Source: Papio anubis (taxonomy: Eukaryota > Chordata > Mammalia > Primates > Cercopithecidae). From it: 64,000 nt of DNA. Each line of letters starts with the position of its first letter. Position 1 is the stretch's first letter. The DNA lies in NCBI RefSeq assembly GCF_008728515.1, contig NC_044978.1, positions 147,494,262-147,558,261 of the forward strand, in the 5' to 3' direction. The notes under the pieces were generated by a model. The model was not told the origin of the DNA. It ran no database searches and worked only from the letters and a program-made list of their open reading frames with translations. Position numbers and translations under genes: made by a program. Below, one piece after another: positions 25,091 through 35,623 of this stretch.

Positions 25091-25270
25091 TATTTAAATG
25101 GAATAGTTATTGTTAATTCATGTCAAAAAAAAAAAAAAAAGTCTTATCTCTGATAAGCTAAAATGTACTGAATCCACCTAAGAAAAACTGGGAGCATACT
25201 GTGTATTTATTTGAATGCCGAACACTCAAAACTTCAGAGTAAAGCAAGTGTTTTTCTTTTTTCTTTACAG

Positions 25271-25540
25271 AAAGAACATTGGAGCTATCATGTCTGGAAG
25301 TGTGTTTACAATCTAATTTTACCTACTCACTCTCCTCTTTAAACTTTTCTTTTGTGACTTTTCTGCAATCAGTAAGGGAAACTCAAGTTATCATGAGAAT
25401 CTTTCTAAATCCCTCCCATTTTCATAACTTCACCAGGACTTGCCAAGACATCACAGGTGAATTTAAAATGTGCTCCTTGTGTTTGGTTTGTGAGTCTCAA
25501 GGAAACATGGATTTTATTTCTCAGGAACAAACATCAAAAG
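25271..25540 (+). CDS. TMEM156: TMEM156 exon 2 (ectodomain, first half)
   Basis: Coding exon of transmembrane protein 156, recognised from its protein sequence (RTLELSCLEVCLQ, then GEFKMCSLCLVCE). A pyrimidine-rich acceptor ends in ctttacag at 25270 and the donor is aaag/gtaaac at 25541. It opens with two bases of a split codon, then 89 full codons, then one base (phase 1 on both sides, 270 bp). It encodes the start of the extracellular or lumenal part: N-glycosylation sequons NFT, NFS and NFT at exon residues 15, 24 and 52, and six cysteines (7, 11, 57, 67, 70, 73), the last three as CxxCxxC. Molecular function is not established as far as I know. A few residues seem to differ from the human protein I remember, which fits another primate. 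Reading through the donor gives only 14 more codons before a stop. Confidence 0.95.
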
Positions 25541-25623
25541 GTAAACACAAAGTGAAGGTGATAATAAAATGGTATCAGGTATAAATTAATGTATTCTGGT
25601 AAAAACATATTAATAATATATTC

Positions 25624-25916
25624 TTTTTTTTTTTTTTGAGATGGAGTCTCGCTCTGTTACCCAGGCTAGAGTGCAGTGGTGCGATCTCGGCTCACTGCAA
25701 CCTCTGCCTCCCGGGTTCAAGGGATTCTATTGCCTCAGCCTCCCAAGTAGCTGGGACTACAGGCACGTGCCACCACGCCCAGCTAATTTTTTAGTTTTAG
25801 TAGAGACGGGGTTTCACCATCTTGGCCAGGCTGGTCTCGAACTCCTGACCTTGTGATCCACCTGCCTCGGCCTCCCAAAGTGCTGGGATTACAGGTGTGA
25901 GCCACCGCACCCGGCG
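25624..25916 (-). mobile_element. Alu, minus strand
   Basis: Reverse Alu starting 84 nt after exon 2, flanked by aatatattc at 25615-25623 and just after 25916. Confidence 0.93.
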
Positions 25917-26740
25917 AATATATTCCATTTTTAAATCCAGTGGCATTGGAACATTCAATGATGTGGCTCTTGATGAGTGACTTGTTGGGCTTTGGGATGT
26001 TACTTGGTTTTGGTTTACTTTGACTTATTGAAAACAAAGGATTCTTAAAATGCATCAAAATGCCACTGTAATCCACATACATGTGATGGGTGGAGGATTA
26101 TTTGGCATGTACTCTCTTCAAAAGTAGTAAATCTTTAAAAAACAATTTTAAGTAAATCTGTAGTTTCTCATAGTAAAATCAAACTTTGATTCTCTAAGGA
26201 ATCATTGAGCCCTTGCATTTGTACCTACTCCTGCTTAACATTTAGTCATTGTATGTGAAGTCTTTTTACTTCTCTGACTTTACAGTGTGCCTCTTGAAGG
26301 CAGGGCCTTTGTTTTTGCTTACTACTAAATCTCAAGCTTTGTGCACAATGCCTGACATAATACCTAGTAGACACTCAGTAAATTTCTGTTGAATGAATGA
26401 ATGAATGAATAAAGAATAACTGCTTATTATCTGCAGTGCCTAACTGAACCTTGCAGTTATCAGGAGACCCATCTATATTATTTAATTAAATCAAATAAAA
26501 ATGGATCATTAAGAAATTAAATAATTCCTTTACAATCATAAAATATGCTGATGGTCTCAAGCCCAAACATCAAATTTATTATTTGTATTTATTCAGTGAG
26601 AGAGGTTGCCTCCTGTATCACTAGATACTGGAATTTATGTTTTTGGCATTCTTTGAGAATGGGAACATTATTTCTTGGCATTTACCTTGTTTTTCTGTTG
26701 TTGTTTTCATGTACTTATTGGGCATTTATGTATCTCTTCT
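25917..26740 (+). other. intron 2 sequence with an L2 3' end
   Basis: Mostly unassigned. 26265-26412 resembles the L2 3' end: gtgcctcttgaaggcagggcc, gtgcacaatgcctgac, then cactcagtaaatttctgttg and a short (AATG)n. Confidence 0.6.
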
Positions 26741-26925
26741 TTTAAAAATATTTTGTCATTATAGATTCAGAGGGTCCATGTGCAAGTTTGTTACATGAAT
26801 ATATTTTGTGTAATTGTGAGACTTGGGCTTCTAGTGCACCCATCACCAAAATAGTGACCATTGTACCCAATAGGTAATGTTTCAACCCTCACCCCCCTGC
26901 CCCTTGGCATTGACTTTGGATGACG
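26740..26925 (-). mobile_element. L1 3' UTR fragment, minus strand
   Basis: gattcagagggtccatgtgc, tttgttacatgaatatattt and gtacccaataggtaatg are the reverse L1 3' UTR. Confidence 0.85.
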
Positions 26926-27089
26926 TTCTTACTCAAGTAGTGCTGTAACTCCTCCAGGTTCTGGGCTGAATCCAACAGAAAGCAAATTGTGAAAATACCT
27001 CTATGATGATAGAGAACTAGGAAGTGTTTTAAGGGTTGGTAGCTCACAGATCTTATTTCTCTGCTTCCTTTAAAGGTGAAAACAGCACA

Positions 27090-27185
27090 TTGACACGTTG
27101 ACCCAGTTGCTGTGGCTCTGTAACAAAGTACCCCAAAAACTCAATGGTTTTAAACAGCAATAATTGTATTATTTATTTTCTTTTT
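27090..27185 (-). mobile_element. MLT1-like LTR end fragment
   Basis: gttgctgtggctctgtaacaaagtacc then a degenerate caatggttttaaacagcaa, like the reverse MLT1 end. Short and diverged. Confidence 0.45.
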
Positions 27186-27199
27186 TTGTGTGGGTCCTA

Positions 27200-28262
27200 G
27201 ATATCTCTATTACATTTTCTTTATCCACTCATCCATCAATGGACATTGTTCTCTCTCTCTCTCTCTTTCTCTCTCCCTCTCTCTCTAGATACCTATCTAG
27301 CTAGATTACATTTTCTTTGTCTACTCATCTACCAATGGACATTGATGTTGTTTCTATTCTTCGCTGTTGTGAATGATGCTGCAATGAACATGAGAATGCA
27401 GGCTGTGTCTTCAAGATGCTGATTTCAATTCTTTTGACTATATACCAAGAAGTAGAATTGCTGGATCATATGGTGGTTCTGTTTTTAATTTTTTGAGGAA
27501 CTGCCATACAGTTTTCCATAGTGGCTGGACCATTTTACAATCCCACCAACACTGTGCAAGAGCTTCAATTTCTCCACATTTTTTGCCAACACTTACCTTT
27601 CTTTTCTTTTCTTTCTTTTTTTTTTTTTTTGAGATGGAGTTTCACTCTGTCGTCAAAGCTGGAGTGAAATGGCACAGTCTCAGCTCACTGCAACCTCTGC
27701 CTCCTGGTTTCAAGCAATTCTCCTGCCTCAGCCTCCTGAGTAGCTGGGATTACAGACGCCTGCCACCATGCCAGGCTAATTTTTTAATTTTTTTTTTTTT
27801 TTTTGTATTTTTAGTAGAGATGGTGTTTCACCATGTGTTGGCCAGGCTGGTCTCAAACTCCTGACCTCATGTGATCCACCTGTCTCGGCCTCCCAAAGTG
27901 TTGGGATTACAGGTGTGAGCCACTGCACCCGTTTTTTTTTTTTTTTTCCCCTAATGATGGCCATCCTGACAGGTGTGAGGTGTTTCTGATTGTAGTTTTG
28001 ACTTGCATTTTCCTAATGATTAGTAATATTGAGCACCTTTTCACATGTATCAGTAGGCCATATGTCTTTGTTGGAGAAATGTCTATGAAAGTCTTTCGCC
28101 CACTTAAAAATATTTGATATGTATTTTTTTTGCACTTGAGTTATAGGAGTTCCTGATGTATTTTGGATATTAACCTTTTATCAGATAAACGGTTTGAAAA
28201 TATTTTATCTCATTCTGTCGGTTGCCTTTTCACTCTGTTGATTGTTTCCTTTATGTGGTCTT
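27200..28262 (-). mobile_element. L1 fragment, minus strand, interrupted by an Alu
   Basis: ccactcatccatcaatggac, gaatgatgctgcaatgaac, attgctggatcatatggt, caccaacactgtgcaagagc, then after the Alu ccatcctgacaggtgtgagg to tcactctgttgattgtttcc. A (CT)n tract at 27249-27290 splits a duplicated piece. Confidence 0.85.
27600..27932 (-). mobile_element. Alu, minus strand, inside the L1
   Basis: Reverse Alu with extra T-runs in the tail and in the middle linker (27788-27804). Confidence 0.9.
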
Positions 28263-28476
28263 TCTACCTGGGCTAGTTTGGGTGTCTTCACATCATGGTG
28301 GCCTTAAGGTTTTGAACTTATACATAGTGGTTCAAGGCTCCAGTATGAGTGTTCTGAAAAGCAAGATGGGAATTTCTTTGCCTTTTCTGACTTAGTCATG
28401 CAGTGTCACTTCCTCTGCTCTTGATTGGTTATAAGCAAATCACAAACCCTCCCAGATTCAAGGGAAAAGAAACTAT

Positions 28477-28776
28477 TTATTTATGTATTTATTTTTTTGA
28501 GACGGAGTCTTGCTCTCTCACCAGGCTGGAGTGCAGTGGCATGATCTTGGCTCACTGCAGCCTCCCCCTCCCAGATTCAAGTGATTCTCTGCTTCAGCCT
28601 CCCGAATAGCTGGGATTACAGGCACGTGCCACCACACCCAGCTAATTTTTTGTATTTTAGTAGAGACGGGGTTTCATCATGTTGGTCAGGATGATCTTAA
28701 TCTCTTGACCTCGTGATCCACCTGCCTTGGCCTCCCAAAGTGCTGGGATTACAGGCATGAGCCACTGAGCCTGGCT
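28477..28776 (-). mobile_element. Alu, minus strand, at the joint of an old tandem duplication
   Basis: Reverse Alu with gggaaaag at both sides. It separates two copies of a roughly 45-bp unit at 28430-28474 and 28790-28835. Confidence 0.9.
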
Positions 28777-28875
28777 GGGAAAAGGAATTATAAGCAAATT
28801 ACAAACGCTACCAGATTCAAGGGGAAAGAAATTAGATTCCTTAATGAGCAAATGGTGAAGTTTTAGGGTAACATG

Positions 28876-29647
28876 TGTGTTATGGATTGAACTGTGTCCT
28901 CTCAAATTCACATGTTGAAGTCCTGACCCTCAATACCTCAGAATATGACCTTATTTGGATATAGGGTCATTGTAGATGTAGTTAAGATGAGGTCATTAGG
29001 ATAGGCCCTAATCCAATATGACTGATCTTCTTACAAAAAAGGAGAAGTTTGGACACAGAGACATGCACACAGGGAGAATGACATATGAAGATGAAGGCAG
29101 AGAGCAGGATGATGCATCTCCAAGTCAGTGAATGCCAAAGGTTATCAGCAAATCACCATTAGCTAGGAGAGGGGCCCAGAACAGACTCTCCCACACAGCC
29201 CTCAGAACAAATCAACCCTGCCAACACCTTGATCTCACACTTCCAGACTTTAGAACTGTGAGACAAACTTCTGTTCTTTTTTGTTTTGCTGTGTTTTGTT
29301 TTGTTTTTTTGAGACAGTCTCACTCTGTTCCCCAGGCTGGAGTGCAGTGGTGCGATCTTGACTCACTGCAACCTCCGCCTCCCAGGTTCAAGCGATTCTT
29401 CTGCCAAGTAGCTACACCTACAGGCATGCGCCACCATGCCCGGCTAATTTTTGTATTTTTAATAGAGATGGGATTTTGCCATGTTGGCCAGGCTGGTCTC
29501 GAACTCCTGACCTCAGGTGATCTGCCTGCCTTGGCCTCCTAAAGTGCTAGGATTACAGGCATGATCACCGTGTCTTGCCCAAACTTCTGTTCTTTAAACC
29601 TCCCAGTTTATGGTACTTTGTTACAGCAGCCCTAGAAAACTAGTACA
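28876..29647 (+). mobile_element. MLT1 LTR (MaLR), plus strand, split by an Alu
   Basis: tgttatggattgaactgtgtcc, cacatgttgaagtcctgacc, ccctaatccaatatgactg and caccttgatctcacacttcc, then after the Alu cagcagccctagaaaactag. Confidence 0.9.
29290..29580 (-). mobile_element. Alu inside the MLT1 LTR, minus strand
   Basis: Reverse Alu with part of its left arm lost at cttctgccaagtagctac. aaacttctgttcttt is duplicated on both sides. Confidence 0.92.
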
Positions 29648-29819
29648 GTGTGGAATGGGAAATATTGTTGTGACCATATTGGTCACACAATACAGTCTGT
29701 CCCACGGGTCACTGGGGAAATGCGTGTATTTTCTTTGAGATGCTCCAATCCTATTCCAACACTACCACTACCTGGTTTCCATGATCTTAAAAAATATAAT
29801 CACCTTATTAATTATTTTT

Positions 29820-30109
29820 AGGTTGGCTGCAGTGGCTCATGCCTGTAATCCCAGCACTTTGGGAGGCTGAGGAGGGAGGATCCCTTGAGTCCAAAAGTTG
29901 GAGACCAGCCTGGATAACATAGCAAGACCCAATCTCTACAAAAAAATTTAAAAAATTAGCTGAGCATAGTGGCACACACCTGTAGTCCCAGCTACTCAGG
30001 AGGCTAAGGTGGGAGGATTGCTTGAGCCTGGGAGCGTGAGGCTGCAGTGAGCTGTGATTACACCACTGCATTCAAGCCTGGGCGACGGAGTGAGACCCTG
30101 TCTCAAAAA
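29820..30109 (+). mobile_element. AluJ-like, plus strand
   Basis: ggttggctgcagtggctcatg to ccctgtctcaaaaatatg. It ends 140 nt before exon 3. Confidence 0.9.
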
Positions 30110-30248
30110 TATGTATATATTTTTAGTGTAGCTAACTTCTTGTTTCTACTTTCTTGTATAGAAAGGAAGAGATTTAGTTTTGAATTGTATGTGTTTTCTT
30201 GCTATGTATTAACATTTTGCAAATAACATTTTCTTAATCACTTTCTAG

Positions 30249-30509
30249 TTCTTATCAGGAGAGGATCAATGGAAGTGAAAGCAAATGATTTTTATTCACC
30301 TTGTCAGCACTTGAACTTCACTGTAGCTCCTCTGGTTGACCACTTGGAGGAATATAACACTACCTGTCATCTAAAAAACCACACTGGAAGATCAGCAATC
30401 ATGGAGGATGAGCCAAGCAAGGGGAAATCTATAAACCATACTTGTAGAATCATGGAATACCCGAACGATTGTATACACATTTCTTTGCACCTAGAAATGG
30501 ATGTAAAAA
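30249..30509 (+). CDS. TMEM156: TMEM156 exon 3 (ectodomain, second half)
   Basis: Second visible coding exon. The acceptor is ctttctag at 30248 and the donor is aaa/gtaagt at 30510. Joining the last base of exon 2 (g) to tt gives Val, followed by LIRRGSMEVKANDF, as in the family. It is 261 bp, phase 1 on both sides, with 86 complete codons. Four more sequons are visible (NFT, NTT, NHT, NHT), with four cysteines in the contexts SPCQ, TTCH, HTCR and NDCI. The acidic stretch MEDEPSKGK lies between the third and fourth sequons. With exon 2 this makes a Cys-rich, densely glycosylated ectodomain. I recognise no named domain fold in it. Confidence 0.95.
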
Positions 30510-30810
30510 GTAAGTTTTTAAGGAAACTAAAGGGAAAAGGCGTTATCTGATATAGATATATAAAGTTAAGTAAGAGCTATCACATTAACTGAAAGCCAAA
30601 TAGCTGAAGAATTTTACTGATGAAATAATATAGCCTGAAATAATGTTAGTCTATTTACCTGTTTACTTTTCCTTCAAAGTGTGCCTTTCATGGGGCCTAC
30701 CTGTAACCTGAGAAAGAAGAGGCATTTATGTGTCACAATTTGAGGAGCACTGGAAAGACCTTCTGCCCCAGAAAATGTTTTTCTTGTTGTTGCAGTGGAG
30801 TGGTAGTGGT

Positions 30811-31094
30811 GGTTTGAGACACAGTCTCACTCTGTCACCCAGGCTGGAGTGCAGTGGCACGATCACAGCTCACTGCAGCCTTGACTTCCCGGGCTCAGGT
30901 GATCCTCCCACCTCAGCCTCCTGAGTAGCTGGGACTACAGGTGTGCACCACCACACCTGGTTAATTTTTTGTATTTTTAGTAGAGATGGGGTCTTGTCAT
31001 GTTGCCCGGGCTGGTCTTGAACTCCTAGGCTTAAGCAATCCACCTGCCTTGGCCTACCAAAGTGCTGGGATTACAGGTATGAGTCACTACAGAA
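30811..31094 (-). mobile_element. Alu (old type), minus strand
   Basis: gagacacagtctcactctg to ggtatgagtcactaca. The extreme Alu 5' end is missing. It begins 302 nt after exon 3. Confidence 0.88.
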
Positions 31095-31186
31095 TAACTT
31101 TGAAACATGCCTATTTTCTGTGCATGAAGTAATACCACCATATTTGTGTACTAAAGGGAGGTATTTCTTTTAAAATATAAATATCG

Positions 31187-31454
31187 GCTGGGTGCAGTGG
31201 CTCACACTTGTAATCCCAGCGCTTTGGGAGGCTGAGGTGGGAGGATCATGAGGTCAGGAGTTCGAGACCATCCTGGCTAACACAGTGAAACCCCATTGCT
31301 ACCAAAAATACAAAAAATTAGCTGGGCATGGTGGCTTGTGCCTGTAGTCCCAGCTACTTGGGAGACTGAGGCAGGAGAATTGCTTGAACTCGGGAGGCGG
31401 TGGTTGCAGTGAGCCGGGATGGCGCCACTGTACTCCAGCCTGGGCAACAGAGTG
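31187..31454 (+). mobile_element. Alu, plus strand, without poly(A) tail
   Basis: ggctgggtgcagtggctcacac to gggcaacagagtga, then a TA/CA-rich stretch in place of an A tail. Confidence 0.88.
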
Positions 31455-32607
31455 AATATATATACACACATTGTGATATGCTATTAAAGTTTTGTTTTGA
31501 GTTGATTTAACATGTCCTGTCCTTGAGCTGAGAACCAGGCCTGGATGAAATGGGAGTTTGATGTAATGCTGTGAAGATAGGGTGAGGTACAGATTAGGCA
31601 CCTAGAGGAAAAAATAGGAGATTAAAAGGCAAATCTTACATACTTGCATATCTTAATTCTGTTTAAGGTTGGTTAACTTTCTAGTTACCCTATTCCAAAA
31701 TACCACAATTATTCCTTTCTACTAAGCAGTATGCCCTACTTCACCCCAAAAATCTATTCCTGAAGAGTATCTTTTGATACATTCATTTAAGGGTGCCTGC
31801 TGTATGCTAGGCAGTGTGTCAGGTATTGGGATGGTGAAGTTAGATGACGTGAAACAATCTAAAAGAGGGCGACCCCTCACCTACACCAGCAAGTGCCTTC
31901 CAGGGCTACAGGTGCTATGGGAGAGTAATTTGCTGTCCTTTTTGATATTCCGGACATATGGAAGCCTTTCAGATTGCTTTAGAATGCTTTCCTAGAGCTT
32001 TAATTATTGTAAAGGTAATGATTTTCAAAATACTACATTCACTTTAAAGCAAACAGAAACATATAATGTGCATGCATTTTTTAAGATAAATCGTGAGACT
32101 TCAAAGAAATTTCTCCTGTGACTAAGTTTTCCCACAGCCCTATAACCTGCAATTAGGGGTCATTTCAAGGTGTGTGCGTGTGTGGGGGCTGGAGGATCTG
32201 AGTAGATCTGAACAGAAGGATCAGTGCCCTCTGACTGAGGAGTGAATGAGTTGGAAGATGGACTCTGGAAAGATTGCCTAGAGAAGGTGACTGTAGTGAA
32301 ATCTGAAGGGTAAAGAAGTTTAGATTATAGACATCAAAAACATATTTTTTCAATGTACATTTGTATATCCATCTAACTGTATTTTACATTTTTTCTAAAA
32401 TAAAGAAAAAATAAGCACTTCCATAATAATAATTTTAAGATTTTGTGTGTGTGTTCATGGAAAAAAATCCATAAATTCTAATAACAGTTAATTATAGTTA
32501 GCAGCTTTTTGGTGTCCACAACTCAGAAAGATAGCAGTGGTACACAAATATGTACTCTTGTATTCTGCAAAAAGCATATTCATTTTGCCATGTGTAGAAA
32601 GTTAAAG
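31455..32607. other. intron 3 sequence, mostly unassigned
   Basis: 31780-31850 has the motif gcctgctgtatgctaggcag, typical of ancient mammalian interspersed repeats. The rest shows no exon or named repeat. The remainder has a GT-rich patch near 32170. Confidence 0.4.
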
Positions 32608-32608
32608 G

Positions 32609-32917
32609 TGGCTGGGCACGGTGGTGGCTCATGCCTGTAATCCTAGCACTTTTGGAGGCTGAGGCGGTTGTATTGCTTGAGCACAGGAGTTCGAGACCAG
32701 CCTGGATAACATAGTGAAACGCTGACTCTACAAAAAGGATGAAAATAAGCTGGGTGTGGTGCACACTTTTAGTCCCAGCGATTTCGGAGACTGAGGCAGG
32801 AGGATTGCTTGAGATAGGGAAGACAAGGCTGCAATGAGCTATGATTAGGCCACTGCACTCCAGCCTGGGTAACAGAGTGAGACACTGTCTCAAAAAAAAA
32901 AAAAAAAAAAAAAAAAA
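32609..32917 (+). mobile_element. AluJ-like, plus strand
   Basis: ggctgggcacggtggtggctc to a 27-nt A tail. aaagttaaa flanks it. Confidence 0.9.
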
Positions 32918-32986
32918 GTTAAAACTTTTTTCATAGTTTACTCTTCTGTGCAAAAACTAATTTGATCTTGCTTAAAAGCCTTCTCA

Positions 32987-33298
32987 GCTGGGCACGGTGG
33001 GCCACGCCTCTAATCCTAGCACTTTGGGAGGCCAAGGTGGGTGGATCACCTGAGGTCGGGAGTTCGAGACCAGCCTGACAAACAGGAAGAAACCCCATCT
33101 CCACTAAAAATACAAAATTAGCCAGGTGTGGTGGTGCATTCCTGTAATCCTAGCTATTCGGGAGGGTGGGGCAGGAGAATCCCTTGAACCTGGGAGGCGG
33201 AGGTTGAAGTGAGCTGAGGTTGCACCACTGCACTCTAGCCTGGGCAACAGAGTGAGACTCTGTCTCAAAAAACAAAAAAAAAAAAAAAAAAAAAAAAA
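32987..33298 (+). mobile_element. Alu, plus strand
   Basis: gctgggcacggtgggccacgcc to a long A tail with (CA)-like and (CAA) interruptions. It carries the same uncommon variants as the Alu at 22044. Confidence 0.9.
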
Positions 33299-34037
33299 CA
33301 CAAAAAAACACAAAAACCAAAAGAAAGCAACAACAACAACAAACTTTGTACTTTTGTGGGAGTAAAGGCCTTCTCCATCAGGGGGTGAAACTAAATTTAA
33401 TCCACTCTGGTAAATTTACTCTAAGACAATAATTTAAACTGTTCCTTGATGTTCCCCCCAGATTTCCGTCTGTTTCCCCTTGCTCCTCTCCAAGAAGGCT
33501 GCAGGGATGGGTGGGCAGCGCAGGACCCTAGGAGATACACTCTTCTGAGATCATGCTGGTGGCTGCACTGGCTGGTCTGGTCCCCATCGTGCGTCCTGTG
33601 CTATTGCAATATGAAGTTGGTTCTGTTTCCATAGCTTTATCAGTGCCCAATGACACCTTGGTCTTTGGACCCATCCTGACCGTTGCTGGCACTGCCAATG
33701 TTCTCTGCCATTTAACTTCATGCTTTTATGTTGCTGCATGAGGAATGAAAGCCTGGCAGCTAAAGAGCATGGAATAGTCTTGGGGAGGCTGAGCGCTGCC
33801 ATCCCAATCCACCTCTGCCCTTTTTCTACTTAGCTGCCCCTCTAAGTGAATGCTTAATGCCTATTTAGTGTACATCCGGGTTCCTGTAAAGGGGACACCC
33901 AGGTTATGAACCCCACAAAGGCAGTTTATACCAAGAGTATAAACGTGGTATACATTCTGCTAAGGTGAATAAGTACTAGCTGTGTTTTGTATGCAAAAAA
34001 GAGTGTACGCAGGGTGGGCTTAGAAAGTCAGTAGACA
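33299..34037. other. intron 3 sequence, unassigned, moderately GC-rich
   Basis: 33430-33800 is richer in GC than its surroundings and open on both strands for 60-80 codons, but I recognise neither a protein nor a repeat. Confidence 0.4.
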
Positions 34038-34340
34038 GGCCGGATGCAGTGGCTCACGCCTGTAATCCCAGCACTTTGGGAGGCTGAGGTGGGTGGATTG
34101 CCTGAGACCAGGAGCTCAAGACCAGCCTGGCCAACATGGTGAAACCCTGTCTCTACTAAAAATACAAAAAATTAGCCGGGCGTGGTGGCGGGCACCTGTA
34201 ATCCCAGCTACTTGGGAGGCTAAGGCAGGAGAATTGCTTGAACCCAGGAGGTGGGGGTTGCCGTGAGCCGAGATCGCGCCATTGCACTCCAGCCTGGGCA
34301 ACAAAAGGAAAACTCCATCTAAAACAAAATAAAATAAAAA
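34038..34340 (+). mobile_element. Alu, plus strand
   Basis: ggccggatgcagtggctcacg to (AAAAT)n. agtcagtagacag is repeated on both sides. Confidence 0.93.
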
Positions 34341-35181
34341 ATGAGTCAGTAGACAGTTGTATGTTAGCTATGATGAGGCCACACTTGCATGAGTCACTGA
34401 TTCCTGATTCTGCTGGCCAGTGTGTCTTTATGAGACCATGGAAGACCATGCTAAGTTATTGCTGCATGGTGACCGTCCTTCCCATGTTGCCTCATTGTCA
34501 TCTGAATGAATGAGTTTATACCTGAATCCTTATTAAGTTTAGGCCAGGACAACTACGTTTAATTAACGTATGCACTTGATCTGATCATTGGCCTGCAAAG
34601 CACTGTATTTACCACATATTACCCTGTGGAAAGAGGGTCTGATTATTCATTGTCCTCACCACTTATGTGCCTCAGACCAGTCCTTTGACTGCCTGCCTTT
34701 CTCTTTCTTCCCCATCTTCCTTGTACTCACTGCATCTTTGTTGATTTGAGGACATAATTTTGGGCTGCCTGGCTCAGGGTCAGAATCATGAATTGTAAGT
34801 GGCTCTGATTCTGGGACTGCTATGTTGTGGTCTTACCCTAGTTACAACAACATTACAACTAACGAGGATAGTGAAACTAATATCAGCATAACCAGGATAG
34901 TGAAACTAATATCAGCATAACCTGTAAGTGAAATGAATCCTAGAATTTTGGAACCAAATGCATACCCGGAAGCTACCTGCTCAAGTTTTCCCATTTAATA
35001 CCTTCATTTAATATATCAAGAAAGAATTCAGGAGAGCTAGTGACCCTGTACCAGTGATGGTCATAATTTCAGCTTTTCAGTTCAGGGCAGAATATGTTGT
35101 AGAACTCGGCTACCCTGCCACATTGCCTTTTATCTGTTGAATAATTTTACTGGGTTTTTACAGTATTTTTTTTCTTTACAG
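34341..35181 (+). other. intron 3 end, with a perfect 29-bp tandem duplication
   Basis: No named repeat. 34865-34893 and 34894-34922 are identical. The acceptor of exon 4 closes the stretch. Confidence 0.6.
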
Positions 35182-35301
35182 ATATCACTTGTTCCATGAA
35201 GATCACTTGGTATATTTTAGTTCTATTAGTTTTTATGTTTTTGATCATCCTCACTATCCGCAAAATACTTGAAGGCCCCAGAAGAGTGCAGAAGTGGCAG
35301 A
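35182..35301 (+). CDS. TMEM156: TMEM156 exon 4 (transmembrane segment)
   Basis: The acceptor is tttctttacag at 35181 and the donor is aga/gtaagt at 35302. It is 120 bp, phase 1 on both sides. The split codon a/at gives Asn, and the exon continues ITCSMK, so an NIT sequon spans the junction just outside the membrane. Then follows one hydrophobic helix of about 19 residues (ITWYILVLLVFMFLIILTI) and a basic stop-transfer stretch (RK, then RR). This predicts a type I topology with the C terminus in the cytoplasm, given a cleaved signal peptide in the unseen exon 1. The whole membrane anchor is in this one symmetric exon. Confidence 0.95.
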
Positions 35302-35623
35302 GTAAGTATAATCCCTGTAGTGCCAACGAACTCCTGATCTCTTCTTTGGATTTAATTTCCTTTTTAGTTCAATTTAGCATTTCTTGTGCACCTACTGTGT
35401 ATAAGTGGCGATTCTAGGTAACCCAAGGAATAAAAACATAGATAAGACACAGTTCCAGCATGCAAGGAGCTTCATTCATCTTTCTTCTACTCGGGCAAGT
35501 GAGTAGGAGAGGAAGAAAGACTCGGTGAATAGGAAGAAGCTGATGGGCTGGACATTGAGCAGGGCTTAGTGGAAGTGAGGGCAGAGAGAGAGAGAAGAAC
35601 AGGAAGTGGGGATAAAGAATTTC

